Source: Bacteroidetes bacterium UBA1947 | GTDB lineage: Bacteria > Bacteroidota > Bacteroidia > Chitinophagales > Chitinophagaceae | Reading direction: 5' to 3' | DNA: 64,000 bases | NCBI GenBank assembly: GCA_002336915.1 | Contig: DDET01000051.1 | Location: 18,312-82,311, forward strand | Shown here: piece by piece, positions 24,323 to 34,421 of the stretch | How positions within the stretch are numbered: the first letter of the stretch is position 1 | Layout: the number at the start of each line of letters is the position of its first letter | Made by a program: the position numbers and the translations under genes | The notes under the pieces: model-generated | What the model was told of the DNA's origin: nothing | What the model saw: the letters and a program-made list of their open reading frames with translations, nothing else | Database searches by the model: none

Positions 24323-26341
24323 ATGGAAGATAACAAACAAAGGCCTCCGGTTGGGCCGGGGAATGAGAAGCGTAAGGGACCGCGATTTAATATATACTGG
24401 ATATACGGTATCATCATATTATCGCTACTGGCCTTGCAGTTCTTTGTGAGCAACTCAAACAACCCCACCCACGAGCACTCCTTCCAGGAGATAACGCCAT
24501 TTATGGCTAAAGGTGAAGTAACAAAGCTCGTAGTGGTGAATAACGACTATGTAGAGGTGTTCCTGAAACCCGGCGCCATGCCTGCTCCCGTGCAGCCCGA
24601 CAGCAAGATACCATCGCTGAACATGAACAACGAAAAAGGCCCTGCCTTCACGTTCAGGATAGGTTCTGTTGACCAGTTCTACAACGAGCTGCATGATGCG
24701 GAGCAAGCACTACCTGAAAACCTCAGGAATATAACAGTAACATATGATACCCGTGGCGACCTGCTGCATTCCATACTAAACTCCATTTTCCTGCCATTAA
24801 TATTACTTGTTGGCATGTGGTTCCTGCTCATGCGCAAGATGGGCGGCGGTGCAGGCGGTGCAGGTGGCGCAGGTGGCATTTTCAACATTGGCAAGTCAAA
24901 AGCGCAGTTGTTTGAAAAAGGCACGCGCGTTACTATTACCTTCAACGATGTTGCCGGGCTGGATGAAGCCAAGGTAGAAGTGATGGAGATAGTCGACTTC
25001 CTGAAAAATCCTAAAAAATACACTTCGCTGGGTGGTAAGATACCCAAGGGTGCCCTGCTTGTCGGCCCTCCGGGTACAGGTAAAACTTTGCTGGCGAAGG
25101 CTGTGGCCGGTGAAGCGCAGGTACCTTTCTTTTCTATGTCCGGTTCTGATTTTGTGGAGCTGTTCGTAGGTGTGGGTGCCAGCCGTGTACGCGATCTGTT
25201 CAAACAGGCACGCGAAAAAGCGCCTTGTATCGTATTTATAGACGAAATAGATGCTATAGGCCGCGCACGCGGGAAGAATGTAGTAATGAGCAATGATGAG
25301 CGCGAGAATACGCTTAACCAGCTGCTTGTGGAAATGGATGGCTTTAGCGGCGACAGTGGTATCATAGTGCTGGCGGCTACTAACCGCCCCGATGTACTTG
25401 ATACGGCACTGCTGCGCCCGGGCCGTTTTGACCGCCAGATATCAATTGACATACCCGATGTAAAAGGCCGTGAAAAGATATTTGACGTGCACCTGAAGCC
25501 GATCAAAAAATCGAAAGACCTGAACATAGCGAAGCTGGCAGTACAAACACCGGGCTTTGCGGGTGCTGATATAGCCAATATTTGTAACGAGGCTGCGTTG
25601 ATAGCTGCACGTAAAGGCAAGACTGAAGTAGACATGAGCGACTTCAACGATGCTATTGACCGCGTAATAGGCGGCCTGGAAAAGAAGAATAAGATCATAT
25701 CGCCCGATGAGAAGCGTGTAATAGCTTACCACGAGGCCGGGCATGCAGTATCAGGTTGGTTCCTGGAACATGCACACCCACTGGTTAAAGTAACGATCGT
25801 TCCGCGTGGTGTGGCGGCATTAGGCTATGCGCAATACCTGCCCAAGGAAATGTATATACGGAATGAAGACCACCTGATGGATGACATGTGTATGAGCCTC
25901 GGTGGCAGGGCTGTGGAAGAACTGGTATTTCATAAGATATCTACAGGTGCACTCAGCGATCTGCAGCATGTAACCCGTATGGCTTACGCCATGGTATCTA
26001 TGTATGGCATGAACGCCAAAATAGGCAACATATCTTTCTACGACCCTCAAAGCGAGCAGAGCTTCTCAAAACCTTACTCGGAAGAAACGGGTAAGATGAT
26101 AGATGACGAGGTGCGTAAACTGGTGGAAGTAGCTTACCAACGTACTAAAGCGTTGTTGACTGATAAGATCGAGTCGGTGAAAATAATAGCAGAAGAGCTT
26201 CTGAAAAAAGAAGTACTCTATAAGGACGACCTAGACAGGCTGATTGGTGTGCGCCCATACGAGGATGCACAAGAAGTACCTGATGTAGTAGAACCTACAC
26301 CCCCACTACCCGGCAGCGTGGTACCACAGGAAAATAGTTAA
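24323..26341 (+). CDS. ftsH: ATP-dependent zinc metalloprotease FtsH
   Basis: A 672-residue membrane AAA+ protease for quality control of membrane and regulatory proteins. It has an N-terminal transmembrane helix (about residues 23-42), a periplasmic domain, a second helix (LPLILLVGMWFLLM, about 153-167), and a glycine/alanine-rich linker. The AAA domain has Walker A GPPGTGKT, Walker B IVFIDEIDAIG and the second region of homology. The zinc site is HEAGH with the downstream Asp ligand in ALSDLQHVT. A Pro/Val-rich tail ends the protein. It forms an operon with rsfS and is followed by a strong terminator. Confidence 0.96.
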   Translation: MEDNKQRPPVGPGNEKRKGPRFNIYWIYGIIILSLLALQFFVSNSNNPTHEHSFQEITPFMAKGEVTKLVVVNNDYVEVFLKPGAMPAPVQPDSKIPSLNMNNEKGPAFTFRIGSVDQFYNELHDAEQALPENLRNITVTYDTRGDLLHSILNSIFLPLILLVGMWFLLMRKMGGGAGGAGGAGGIFNIGKSKAQLFEKGTRVTITFNDVAGLDEAKVEVMEIVDFLKNPKKYTSLGGKIPKGALLVGPPGTGKTLLAKAVAGEAQVPFFSMSGSDFVELFVGVGASRVRDLFKQAREKAPCIVFIDEIDAIGRARGKNVVMSNDERENTLNQLLVEMDGFSGDSGIIVLAATNRPDVLDTALLRPGRFDRQISIDIPDVKGREKIFDVHLKPIKKSKDLNIAKLAVQTPGFAGADIANICNEAALIAARKGKTEVDMSDFNDAIDRVIGGLEKKNKIISPDEKRVIAYHEAGHAVSGWFLEHAHPLVKVTIVPRGVAALGYAQYLPKEMYIRNEDHLMDDMCMSLGGRAVEELVFHKISTGALSDLQHVTRMAYAMVSMYGMNAKIGNISFYDPQSEQSFSKPYSEETGKMIDDEVRKLVEVAYQRTKALLTDKIESVKIIAEELLKKEVLYKDDLDRLIGVRPYEDAQEVPDVVEPTPPLPGSVVPQENS

Positions 26342-26342
26342 T

Positions 26343-26373
26343 AAAAAAGCGGTGAAAAAATCACCGCTTTTTT
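26343..26373 (+). terminator. Strong terminator after ftsH
   Basis: A 13-bp perfect stem: 26343-26355 (AAAAAAGCGGTGA) pairs with 26361-26373 (TCACCGCTTTTTT) around a 5-nt A-loop. It is symmetric, so it can act in both directions. It separates ftsH from the LUD gene 25 bp downstream. Confidence 0.88.
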
Positions 26374-26397
26374 AATTTTAGTACCTCAACCGGACAG

Positions 26398-27063
26398 ATG
26401 CATATATTTAAGACATCCCGATCCCGCGAAAATATACTGAGCAAAATACGCAAGAACCTTGCAGGGCAGCCAATACCCATGCCCTACCCGGAAGCCGATA
26501 GAGAACCTTTGTCTGGGATATATGAATTGGATACCTTTTCGGACGAGGAAAACTTTGCGGAGGCATTCATAAATGCAGGCGGCAGGTTTGTGTTTTGTGA
26601 CAATGAGCAGCAGGTGCTGGAAAACATCCTTACCCTTTACGAAAACAAGAGCTGGAAAGAAGTAGTGTGCACCGATGAACGCTTTCTGCAACTATTTCGG
26701 AATAATAAAATATCCTACGTAAAGCATATTGAAGAATGCAGCGACGAGGCTGATGCCTGCATTACGGGTTGCGAAGCCATCGTAGCACGCACAGGGTCAA
26801 TAATCTTCAGCAGCAGGCAGTTCAGGGGGCGTACCTCAACGGTATATTACCCGGTACATATAGTAATAGCATACGCCAACCAAGTAACCGATGATATTGC
26901 ACAAGGGCTGGAACTGATAAGCAGTCGTTACAAGCAGCAGTGGCCCTCAATGGTCAACATCAATACAGGACCCAGCCGCACGGCCGACATCGAAAAGACG
27001 CTGGTTACGGGAGTACATGGCCCCAGCGAAGTATTTTGCTTTTTGGTGGATGCCGAAAAATAA
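26398..27063 (+). CDS. LUD-domain (LutC/YkgG-like) protein
   Basis: A 221-residue protein with an N-terminal SRSRENILSKIRKNLAGQ and the LUD core CEAIVARTGSIIFSSRQFRGRTSTVYYPVHIVIAYANQVTDDI and the GPSRTADIEKTLVTGVHGPSEV signature near the end. LutC-type proteins belong to lactate-utilisation complexes (LutABC), but no lutA/lutB partner is present. A stand-alone LUD protein after ftsH appears to be a Bacteroidota arrangement with an undefined role. It is separated from ftsH by a terminator. Confidence 0.85.
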   Translation: MHIFKTSRSRENILSKIRKNLAGQPIPMPYPEADREPLSGIYELDTFSDEENFAEAFINAGGRFVFCDNEQQVLENILTLYENKSWKEVVCTDERFLQLFRNNKISYVKHIEECSDEADACITGCEAIVARTGSIIFSSRQFRGRTSTVYYPVHIVIAYANQVTDDIAQGLELISSRYKQQWPSMVNINTGPSRTADIEKTLVTGVHGPSEVFCFLVDAEK

Positions 27064-27331
27064 AAAATGCCAAAATACATTCTTGCGATCTGCAATAAGG
27101 TATCCTGGCATTCAGACGGGTATAAGTTAGAGGATGTAAGGGTAAAATGTTGTTGCCTTCTGAGGGTACATAAGGGCTGGCCCTTGCCGTAAATGGTAAG
27201 CGTGTCCTTAGAAACTTTTTACCTGCCACAAAGTAAGCCCCAATTAATAAAAAGATTACCCCCAATTTGTCTAAATGACTCTTTGGTCGGACGAAAGACA
27301 GTTTTAAACGGAGGAATAAAATATTAACTAT

Positions 27332-28090
27332 TTATAGATACTTGTTTTTTAAGCCTGCGGTCCTGCTGATCTTATTGAATAAGCCAATAAAATCGTTCCT
27401 CAGATTTTTCGAAACCGGAATTTGCATGTTATCTTCCATTATTATAGCACCTGATGTTTCATATCTCATCACGTGATTTAAATTTACTATGTATGAGCGA
27501 TGGGCCTGGAAAAATATTGTTTCGTCAATTATTTTTTTGAATTCTCCAAGATTGTATGAGCTCATTATACTATACTCCCTGGTAACCACTTTGGTATATT
27601 TGTTGACGCTTTCGAAATACAGGATGTCGTCAATATTAAGATAATCAATACCTTTTATGTTCGGCACCCCTATCTTTTTTTTATTATTCACCGTAGGTAC
27701 CGGTTGAACATTTTTCCCGCCCTTAATCTTTTCAATTGCTTTATTTACAGCAAATGACAGTTCATAATCGTCGATAGGCTTGAGCACATAGCCTGTGGCG
27801 GAGAATTTAATAGCGTCCATCGCAAATTCGCTATGAGCGGTGACAAATATTACCTGAAAAGGAAGTGAGGGAAATAATTTTAAAAAGTCAACGCCGGTCT
27901 TTTCGGGCATTGAAACGTCGAGGAAGACCAGATCGACGGCTGTAGTGCGTAAAATCTCCAGGCCTTTTTTCCAATCGGTATACATACCTGTAATGCTGAT
28001 GTTCGGAAAAAGTAAATTCAACCTTTCGCGTAGCACATCGATAGCTTTTGGTTCATCGTCGACGATTATACATTTAATTTCAGGCAACAT
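27332..28090 (-). CDS. LytTR-family response regulator
   Basis: A 252-residue DNA-binding response regulator. The receiver domain (residues 4-120) has acidic pocket Asp11/Asp12, phosphoacceptor Asp58 in LVFLDVSMPEK, Thr84 in FVTAHSEFA and Lys104 in YVLKPID. The LytTR domain (about 150-250) has the beta-strand pattern IKGIDYLNIDDILYFESVNKYTKVV and FFQAHRSYIVNLNHV. It overlaps the stop of the upstream sensor kinase gene by 11 bp and is the only regulator for the two kinases next to it. Target genes are unknown. Confidence 0.93.
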   Translation of the reverse strand: MLPEIKCIIVDDEPKAIDVLRERLNLLFPNISITGMYTDWKKGLEILRTTAVDLVFLDVSMPEKTGVDFLKLFPSLPFQVIFVTAHSEFAMDAIKFSATGYVLKPIDDYELSFAVNKAIEKIKGGKNVQPVPTVNNKKKIGVPNIKGIDYLNIDDILYFESVNKYTKVVTREYSIMSSYNLGEFKKIIDETIFFQAHRSYIVNLNHVMRYETSGAIIMEDNMQIPVSKNLRNDFIGLFNKISRTAGLKNKYL

Positions 28091-31000
28091 ACTTTACATT
28101 TTTTATAGTGAGTTTAACGATAGTCCCAGTTTCAGGTTCAGTTTTGTCTATATATTCAAGGTAGATGTCCATCTTCTCATATTCACGGTAGATATTTATT
28201 AGCTGCTGGGTAAGTTTCGTACCGTATGAGTCGCGGCTTGCCGAGCTCTCTTTTTTTAATATTTCTGCTTGTTTCCTGCCTATACCATTGTCTTCAATAA
28301 TGCATACCAATTCGTCGTTCTTTGCGCCCTGCAGGAACTTCAATATCAGCAGCCCGCCACTTTCCTTATGAAATAATCCATGATTAATTGCATTTTCCAC
28401 GAGTGGCTGAAGAAGTAATGAGGGTATTTTAATGCTATTGGCGGGTATTTTGTTTTCAATTTCAAGCCGGTATTCAAATTTTTCTTCAAACCTTGTTTGC
28501 TGCAATTCAATATAGTTTTTAAGCATTTGCACTTCTTCGTCAAGTGTGATATAACGGTCTTGCGATGATTTCAAGTATGCGCGCAGTAAACGGGAGAATT
28601 TGCTCACATGGATATAGGCGTCATCAAACCGCTTTTTGTTAATAAAAAATTGCGCGGCGTTCAAGGTATTAAATATGAAATGAGGGTTTATCTGGGCATA
28701 TATTGCCCTGAGCTCTAAATCGGTTAATGCCCTTCTCTTTTCATTTCCCTTTGCAACCACTGCCCGTGTTATAAAAACTGCAAGTAGCAGCATTATTACT
28801 ATAACGACTCCGCCGCTTATCCAAAATATGACCTGCCAAAAGGTTGTTTGCCACCAATACGGCGAGCGGTATACATAAAAAAACACGGGATTCCCCTTCC
28901 ATATATCATCCGACACTATGCAAGTAAAGCGGTAATATCTACCGGGAGACAAATTTCCCACAAATATCTCACCGTCAGAATGTTGCCAATCACCTGACTT
29001 TCCTGCAATAGAATATTTAAACCCGGGGGTGCCTTTTCCTAAGTAATTTATAGCATCCAGATCTATTCTCTCTACATGCTCGTCAAGCCTTACAGTATCA
29101 TTACGTTCAAGCTTTCGCTCGCCGGGGGATTTAAGGACAAGGTTGAAGAACCTTGGATCAGCAGGGCCGATAAAATCATTGTTTGAGTCCAGATCCTTCA
29201 ATTGAAATCTGTAAAATTCTTGGTCGGTATTAAGCAGGATGGTCCCTTTAGCGTTTATCACAAAATCCTCAACCCTTTTATAGTAAGCTATGTTGGGGGC
29301 TATGTGACGCAGGGTTATTGACAAAGGACCCGTAATGTTTGCCACTGCTACACCAAACTTCCCCGCAATTACTAATTGCTCACCACATACATGAAAAATT
29401 GCATCCGCCAAATTAAAATTAAGCGACAGGTCTTTTAAACAATTGCGTTCGGGGTTGTAAATAATGATACGATCGTTGTTCTTAATGTATACATTATGAT
29501 ACCTGTCGATCTCAATATTTTGAATATTATTTATTCCGAGGCTCTTGAGGTAAGCTGTCGGCAAGACAAGATATTTCTCGGTAAGCGGGTCGAAAAGAAG
29601 AATTTTTTGGTGATTGTATGCCATGCAGTAGTTCCATACACTATCAAAAATAATGTTGGTAAATCGCTCATTAGTAATGACGTTGCAAATCAATGAGTCG
29701 GGGTACTGCTTAAATATGTGGAAACCATTCCAGCCAACAGTAAAGAACTCATCTTTTGAGTAAGATAGTATCCCAAACTGGTTGCCCATAAATATCGTTT
29801 CCGAAGTGTCCTTAGTAACGGTATGTCTTCTGTCTGAAAAGTTGATGACAACATGCTTTTTTTCCTGGATTATGTCATGAATTCTCCCGGTTACTTTATT
29901 GTACTTATATATGCCTGTTGATAAAACAAGGAACATTGCAGAATCATTATAATCGGCTACACACTTCAAAGTAGTCTTTAAAGGTAAGTCCAGCTTTTCC
30001 AAGCTGCCGCCGGAGGATAGCTTGTGAACCAGGGAGCCTTTTTTGTTCCACCAGAACATACTACCGTCAACAGATGCGCCAACAAATTTTGAATTTCGAA
30101 CCGGCTCGAGGGCGGGATCGCCATCGAATGAGTAGTACTTTTTTAACTTACACCAGGCTCCATCAGAATTGGTCGTGAACCACTCATTTCCATTATTGTC
30201 ATTAAATATAAATGCCAGCTGCGCATTTGTCTTAATAAAAGAGTCGATCCTCAGCCTGGACAATACGTTAGCGTTGCTATCAACTTTATAGAGAAATGAA
30301 TTAGTGAGCACCCCGGTTGTTCTATCTTTTGCGTGCGTTTCTTTACTGGTGACGATAGTATAGATGTATTCACCGGGTGACCTGTCGAAAAACAATCTTT
30401 TTCTAAAGCAGCTATTAGGGTTGAATATCAGCAACTCCTTGCCCCTAATAGCATATTGATAAATATTATCATTCTCCCCGTTAATTGTGCCACCGGAAAG
30501 CGCTAGCTCGGAAAATGTATTGTCGCAAAAACGTGTGAACCGCCTGTCCGTGTGTACCAGATCGTAACGGTACAGGGCACTGTCAGTACCTGCAAAATAC
30601 ATTTTGCAATCCCTGTTGAGCATTGCGTAGCTAATAGCCAAATTACCGGTTGGCGTTTCAGTTGCGATCTCAGCAGAGGGGCAAAGCGGGAATACAGATA
30701 CCAGATCGTCTTTTATAACAGCTAAACGGAAATAATTGTATTCCAGGTAAATAAGAAACAGGTATTGACCATAATCACAAAAGTTACAGGCTTTCAGTAT
30801 CCTATCATGCGTTCTCAGGCTTATTTCGTGGTACTTATCATTTTGCATATACCCAAATTGGTAGCTCATGGAATTGAGCCATATCCTGCCTCGCTTGTCT
30901 TCATAAAGCTGATAAACGTCGTTGGAAGGTAAGCCATTGCTTGTATTAAAAGTCTTAAACGAATACCCGTTGTATTTGACAAGCCCGTTATCTGTAGCAA

Positions 31001-31163
31001 ACCATAGATAGCCAAGTTTATCCTGGATAAGGCTATAGACATTGTTTGAGGGGAGGCCATTGTCAATATCGAAATGCAACATACCGGCATTACCGGGCGC
31101 AGCTTTGAGCAATGCACAGTGCAAAAAACATAAAAACAATATGATGGATGCATGTTTAACCAT
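28080..31163 (-). CDS. LytS-like sensor histidine kinase with propeller-type sensor (copy 1)
   Basis: A 1027-residue membrane kinase. It has a signal peptide (IILFLCFLHCALLKAAPG), then Reg_prop repeats such as LPSNNVYSLIQDKLGYLWFA and LPSNDVYQLYEDKRGRIWL, forming a predicted periplasmic beta-propeller, and a Y_Y_Y-like domain ending GRYYRFTCIVSDDIW. A single transmembrane helix lies around 775-800 (VIFWISGGVVIVIMLLLAVFI). The His_kinase domain has INPHFIFNTLNA with His828, the N-box LVENAINHGL and the G-box EDNGIGR. It starts 4 nt after the stop of copy 2 and overlaps the response regulator by 11 bp, so the three form one operon. The ligand is unknown. Confidence 0.92.
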   Translation of the reverse strand: MVKHASIILFLCFLHCALLKAAPGNAGMLHFDIDNGLPSNNVYSLIQDKLGYLWFATDNGLVKYNGYSFKTFNTSNGLPSNDVYQLYEDKRGRIWLNSMSYQFGYMQNDKYHEISLRTHDRILKACNFCDYGQYLFLIYLEYNYFRLAVIKDDLVSVFPLCPSAEIATETPTGNLAISYAMLNRDCKMYFAGTDSALYRYDLVHTDRRFTRFCDNTFSELALSGGTINGENDNIYQYAIRGKELLIFNPNSCFRKRLFFDRSPGEYIYTIVTSKETHAKDRTTGVLTNSFLYKVDSNANVLSRLRIDSFIKTNAQLAFIFNDNNGNEWFTTNSDGAWCKLKKYYSFDGDPALEPVRNSKFVGASVDGSMFWWNKKGSLVHKLSSGGSLEKLDLPLKTTLKCVADYNDSAMFLVLSTGIYKYNKVTGRIHDIIQEKKHVVINFSDRRHTVTKDTSETIFMGNQFGILSYSKDEFFTVGWNGFHIFKQYPDSLICNVITNERFTNIIFDSVWNYCMAYNHQKILLFDPLTEKYLVLPTAYLKSLGINNIQNIEIDRYHNVYIKNNDRIIIYNPERNCLKDLSLNFNLADAIFHVCGEQLVIAGKFGVAVANITGPLSITLRHIAPNIAYYKRVEDFVINAKGTILLNTDQEFYRFQLKDLDSNNDFIGPADPRFFNLVLKSPGERKLERNDTVRLDEHVERIDLDAINYLGKGTPGFKYSIAGKSGDWQHSDGEIFVGNLSPGRYYRFTCIVSDDIWKGNPVFFYVYRSPYWWQTTFWQVIFWISGGVVIVIMLLLAVFITRAVVAKGNEKRRALTDLELRAIYAQINPHFIFNTLNAAQFFINKKRFDDAYIHVSKFSRLLRAYLKSSQDRYITLDEEVQMLKNYIELQQTRFEEKFEYRLEIENKIPANSIKIPSLLLQPLVENAINHGLFHKESGGLLILKFLQGAKNDELVCIIEDNGIGRKQAEILKKESSASRDSYGTKLTQQLINIYREYEKMDIYLEYIDKTEPETGTIVKLTIKNVKYVA

Positions 31164-31167
31164 TAGC

Positions 31168-34100
31168 TTATGCTATGTACTTTACATTTTTAATGACCAA
31201 TTTGACGGTTGTCCCTGTGTCATTTCCATTTTTGTCTGTGTATTCCAGGCTGATATCCATTCGCTCATATTCACGGTATATGTCAATGAGCTGCTGGGTA
31301 AGCTTGGTGCCGTATGATTCTTTCCTGGTCTTATCTTCTTTGTTTATTGCATGCGCACGTTGCCGGCCTATTCCGTTATCTTCTATGATGCATATCAACT
31401 CGTCGCTTTTCTCACCTTGTATGAATTTTATAGCCAGGAAACCGTGCCCTTCTTTATGAAATAAGCCGTGATTAATAGCATTTTCAACAAGGGGCTGTAA
31501 TAGTAACGATGGTAGCTGTATGTTCCGGGCAGGTATCTTATTATCGACCTCTATATTGTATTCAAATTTCTTTTCGAATCTTACCTGCTGCAATTCGATA
31601 TAATTCTTCAGCATTTGTATTTCTTCATCCAGTATAATATAACGGTCCTGCGATGATTTTAAATATGCGCGGAGTAATTTTGAGAACTTAGTTACATGTG
31701 CATACGCATCGTCGAAACGCTTTTTGTTAATAAAAAACAGTGCTGCACTTAGAGTGTTAAATATAAAATGCGGATTGATCTGCGCATGTATCGCTCTTAA
31801 CTCTAATTCTGTCAGAGCCCGTTTTTTTTCATTTCCCCTTGCTACTATTAACCTGGTAATAAACACTACAAGCAGCAGCAAAACAATAAACACTATACTA
31901 CCGCTTATCCAAAATATGGCCTGCCAGATGCCTGTTTGCCACCAATAGGGATTACGGTAAATGTAAAAATTGACGACTCTGCTGTTCCATATGTCGTCGT
32001 ACACTGCGCAACTGAATCGATAGTACTTGCCCGGAGGAAAATTGCTAACAAATATTTCGCCTTTTGATTGTTGCCAGTTTTTTGTGTACCCCGGAACATA
32101 ATATTTGTATGTTATGTTGCCATTACCGTATAAATTTATTGCATCAAGGTTAATTTTTTCCAATTTCTGTTCAATGATAATAGTATCGTTCTCGCGAACC
32201 TTTTTTTCATATGGAGTTTTCAATACAATGCTAAAAAAATTGTCAGAAAATGGCTTAAGAAAATCATTGTTTGCTCTTAGGTGATCTAATCTCATCCTGT
32301 ACAAACCTTTATCGGTATTTAACACTATTTCGTTATTGTTATTTACCACAAAATCATAAATGCGATTGTAGTAATAAAAGTTGATGTTGGGAATAACCTT
32401 GAACTCGCTATGAGCCAGACCATTGATCGGTATGGTAGCGATACCAAATTTGCCCGCTATAACAATCTGGTCATCGCAAATCCTGAATATGGCATCGAGC
32501 AGATTAAAAGGGCAATTTAACCTCTTACCGACCCTTGTCAAGGGATTGTATAGGGCAATATGATCGTCGTCCTGCACGTAAATATTCCCGTATTTATCCA
32601 CTTCTATATTGGCCACATTACTTATTCCAATTTTTGCAAGTTGAGCAGCATTAATAGTTATAGCCTTACCATTCTCCGGGTGATAGATAAAAATCTTTTG
32701 GAAGTTATAAGCTATAATGCTTTTGTTAACGCTATCTCTTAGCATATGTGTGTAACGCTCATTGCTGAGTACCCGGCATACCAGCGAATCATTACCATAC
32801 CGCTTAAAAAAATGGAAACTGAAAAAAGCAGAGAAAAATGTATTTGTATCGTAAGAAAGCAAGGCCTGGTGATTCCCGAAGGCAATCTTTTCAAGTGTAT
32901 CACTATTTATTATTTGTTTGTCCCGGGTATCGTTGCGGTACACGAATGTGTTCCTGATACCGCTAGTAACGCTGGTTAAACGGCCGCTGGCCCAGTTGTA
33001 TTTAAATATGCCGTCAATTAACGCAAAATATGCGGTCGAATCATTGTACGGCGAGATGCTCCGCAATCCTATATTCTTAGAAAATGATATTTTCCGGATA
33101 TTGCCGTTAGGTAATAAGCCGTATAAACTTCCCTTAGCTTTGTCCCACCAGTATGTAGAGCCACCCGGTACAGACCCGACGAATTTACAATTGTCCAGTA
33201 TTTTGAGCGAGTCTTCAGAGTGGAAGATACCGTATTGTTTATAGTTGCGCCACACCCCATCGTTGGCAGTGGGATACCAAGAACCTTTCAGCTGGTCATA
33301 AAATGCAAAAGATACTTGTGATGTAGTTTTTACCAAGTCGCTTAATCGCTCTGTTTTTATAATATCAAAGTTTGCGTCCAGCGTGTAAATAGAAGTATTC
33401 GTGATAACTGTGGTCATCTTTTTCCCCAACATAGTCTCGTCATCATTTATAATGGTATATATGCTCTCACCCTCAGCATTGTTAAATGGAACATACTTCG
33501 CTGAGCAATTTTTAGTATTTATATATAGCAGTTGTGAAGCCTTAAAACTGTAATACACAATATTGTCATTGCTATTGGCCAAAGTAACCGCGTTGTCGTT
33601 CCTATACTTAGAATGGAACTGCACCAAAGTGCATACCTTCTTATAACCTTTTGAGGGATTTAGCAGATCACACACGTACAAATTGTTATCAAAGCCCAAA
33701 AACCACATTTTACAATTAGGGCTGATCATGCAAAAGCTTATTTTAACCCCATTTTTCACTTCCCCTACATCCTGTTTTTCAATAGGATAATATAAAGGAA
33801 GAGTAGCGACAAGATCGTTTTTTACAATTGCCATAGAATAATGGTTATGCTCCCAAAAACAGAAAAAAAGAAAAGCTCCATTATCGGCCATATCCTTTAC
33901 ATGGAGTGTTTTATCCAATCCACTCATGTTAATACTGACATAGTTATCACCCTGGATGTATCCAAATTGGTAACTTAATGTGTACACCCATATTCTTCCT
34001 CGCTTATCTTCATAAAGCTGGTATACGTCGTTAGCGGGAAGACCATTACTTCTATTAAATATTTTAAAGGAGTAGCCGTTGTATTTCACGATCCCGTTAT

Positions 34101-34272
34101 CAGTAGCAAACCACAGATATCCGTTTCTATCCTGGATAAGACTATATACATTATTTGAGGGGAAGCCGGTATTCATATTAAAATGCATCATGTGAGCTGT
34201 ATCTGGTGCTGCTATTAGCTTTATACAGAACAACAAATGAAAAAACAATATGACACCTACACGTTTAGCCAT
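31168..34272 (-). CDS. LytS-like sensor histidine kinase with propeller-type sensor (copy 2)
   Basis: A 1034-residue paralogue of the downstream kinase with the same architecture: signal peptide (GVILFFHLLFCIKLIAAPD), propeller repeats (FPSNNVYSLIQDRNGYLWFA), Y_Y_Y-like domain, one transmembrane helix and a His_kinase/HATPase module with INPHFIFNTLSA (His835), LVENAINHGL and EDNGIGR. The last 203 residues align with copy 1 without length change and are very similar, whereas the propeller region is more diverged, suggesting different signals feeding one LytTR regulator. Upstream, 4 nt from its ATG, lies the remnant of a third copy. Confidence 0.92.
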   Translation of the reverse strand: MAKRVGVILFFHLLFCIKLIAAPDTAHMMHFNMNTGFPSNNVYSLIQDRNGYLWFATDNGIVKYNGYSFKIFNRSNGLPANDVYQLYEDKRGRIWVYTLSYQFGYIQGDNYVSINMSGLDKTLHVKDMADNGAFLFFCFWEHNHYSMAIVKNDLVATLPLYYPIEKQDVGEVKNGVKISFCMISPNCKMWFLGFDNNLYVCDLLNPSKGYKKVCTLVQFHSKYRNDNAVTLANSNDNIVYYSFKASQLLYINTKNCSAKYVPFNNAEGESIYTIINDDETMLGKKMTTVITNTSIYTLDANFDIIKTERLSDLVKTTSQVSFAFYDQLKGSWYPTANDGVWRNYKQYGIFHSEDSLKILDNCKFVGSVPGGSTYWWDKAKGSLYGLLPNGNIRKISFSKNIGLRSISPYNDSTAYFALIDGIFKYNWASGRLTSVTSGIRNTFVYRNDTRDKQIINSDTLEKIAFGNHQALLSYDTNTFFSAFFSFHFFKRYGNDSLVCRVLSNERYTHMLRDSVNKSIIAYNFQKIFIYHPENGKAITINAAQLAKIGISNVANIEVDKYGNIYVQDDDHIALYNPLTRVGKRLNCPFNLLDAIFRICDDQIVIAGKFGIATIPINGLAHSEFKVIPNINFYYYNRIYDFVVNNNNEIVLNTDKGLYRMRLDHLRANNDFLKPFSDNFFSIVLKTPYEKKVRENDTIIIEQKLEKINLDAINLYGNGNITYKYYVPGYTKNWQQSKGEIFVSNFPPGKYYRFSCAVYDDIWNSRVVNFYIYRNPYWWQTGIWQAIFWISGSIVFIVLLLLVVFITRLIVARGNEKKRALTELELRAIHAQINPHFIFNTLSAALFFINKKRFDDAYAHVTKFSKLLRAYLKSSQDRYIILDEEIQMLKNYIELQQVRFEKKFEYNIEVDNKIPARNIQLPSLLLQPLVENAINHGLFHKEGHGFLAIKFIQGEKSDELICIIEDNGIGRQRAHAINKEDKTRKESYGTKLTQQLIDIYREYERMDISLEYTDKNGNDTGTTVKLVIKNVKYIA

Positions 34273-34276
34273 TGTT

Positions 34277-34420
34277 TTAAGCGATGTCTTTTATATTTTT
34301 TATGACCAATTTGACGGTTACTCCGGTTCATTTACTGTGTACTGCGGGCGTATATCCATTCTCTGATATCCCCAGTATATATCAATAAGGCGCCAGGTAG
34401 CTACAATATACTTCTTATAG
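34277..34420 (-). pseudogene. Remnant of a third sensor histidine kinase (C-terminal end only)
   Basis: On the minus strand this stretch encodes the tail of the same kinase family. One frame gives LIDIYWGYQRMDIRPQYTVNEP, matching LIDIYREYERMDISLEYTDK of copy 2; another frame then gives GVTVKLVIKNIKDIA and a stop, matching TTVKLVIKNVKYIA. A short deletion/frameshift separates the two parts and an in-frame stop lies between them. An 18-nt block (34303-34320) is identical to copy 2. The remnant stop is 4 nt before the copy 2 start, the same junction as between copy 2 and copy 1. The rest of the gene is gone; the left boundary on the coding strand is approximate. Confidence 0.85.
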
Positions 34421-34421
34421 G

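Noticed and set aside
24679..25698. 339-codon minus-strand frame opposite ftsH
   Set aside because: Ser/Pro-rich composition typical of an antisense shadow of a conserved gene; ftsH is certain.
27005..27265. 86-codon minus-strand frame between the LUD gene and the response regulator
   Set aside because: Overlaps the 3' end of the LUD gene, has no start signal and no recognisable domain. I see nothing convincing in this 268-bp convergent gap.
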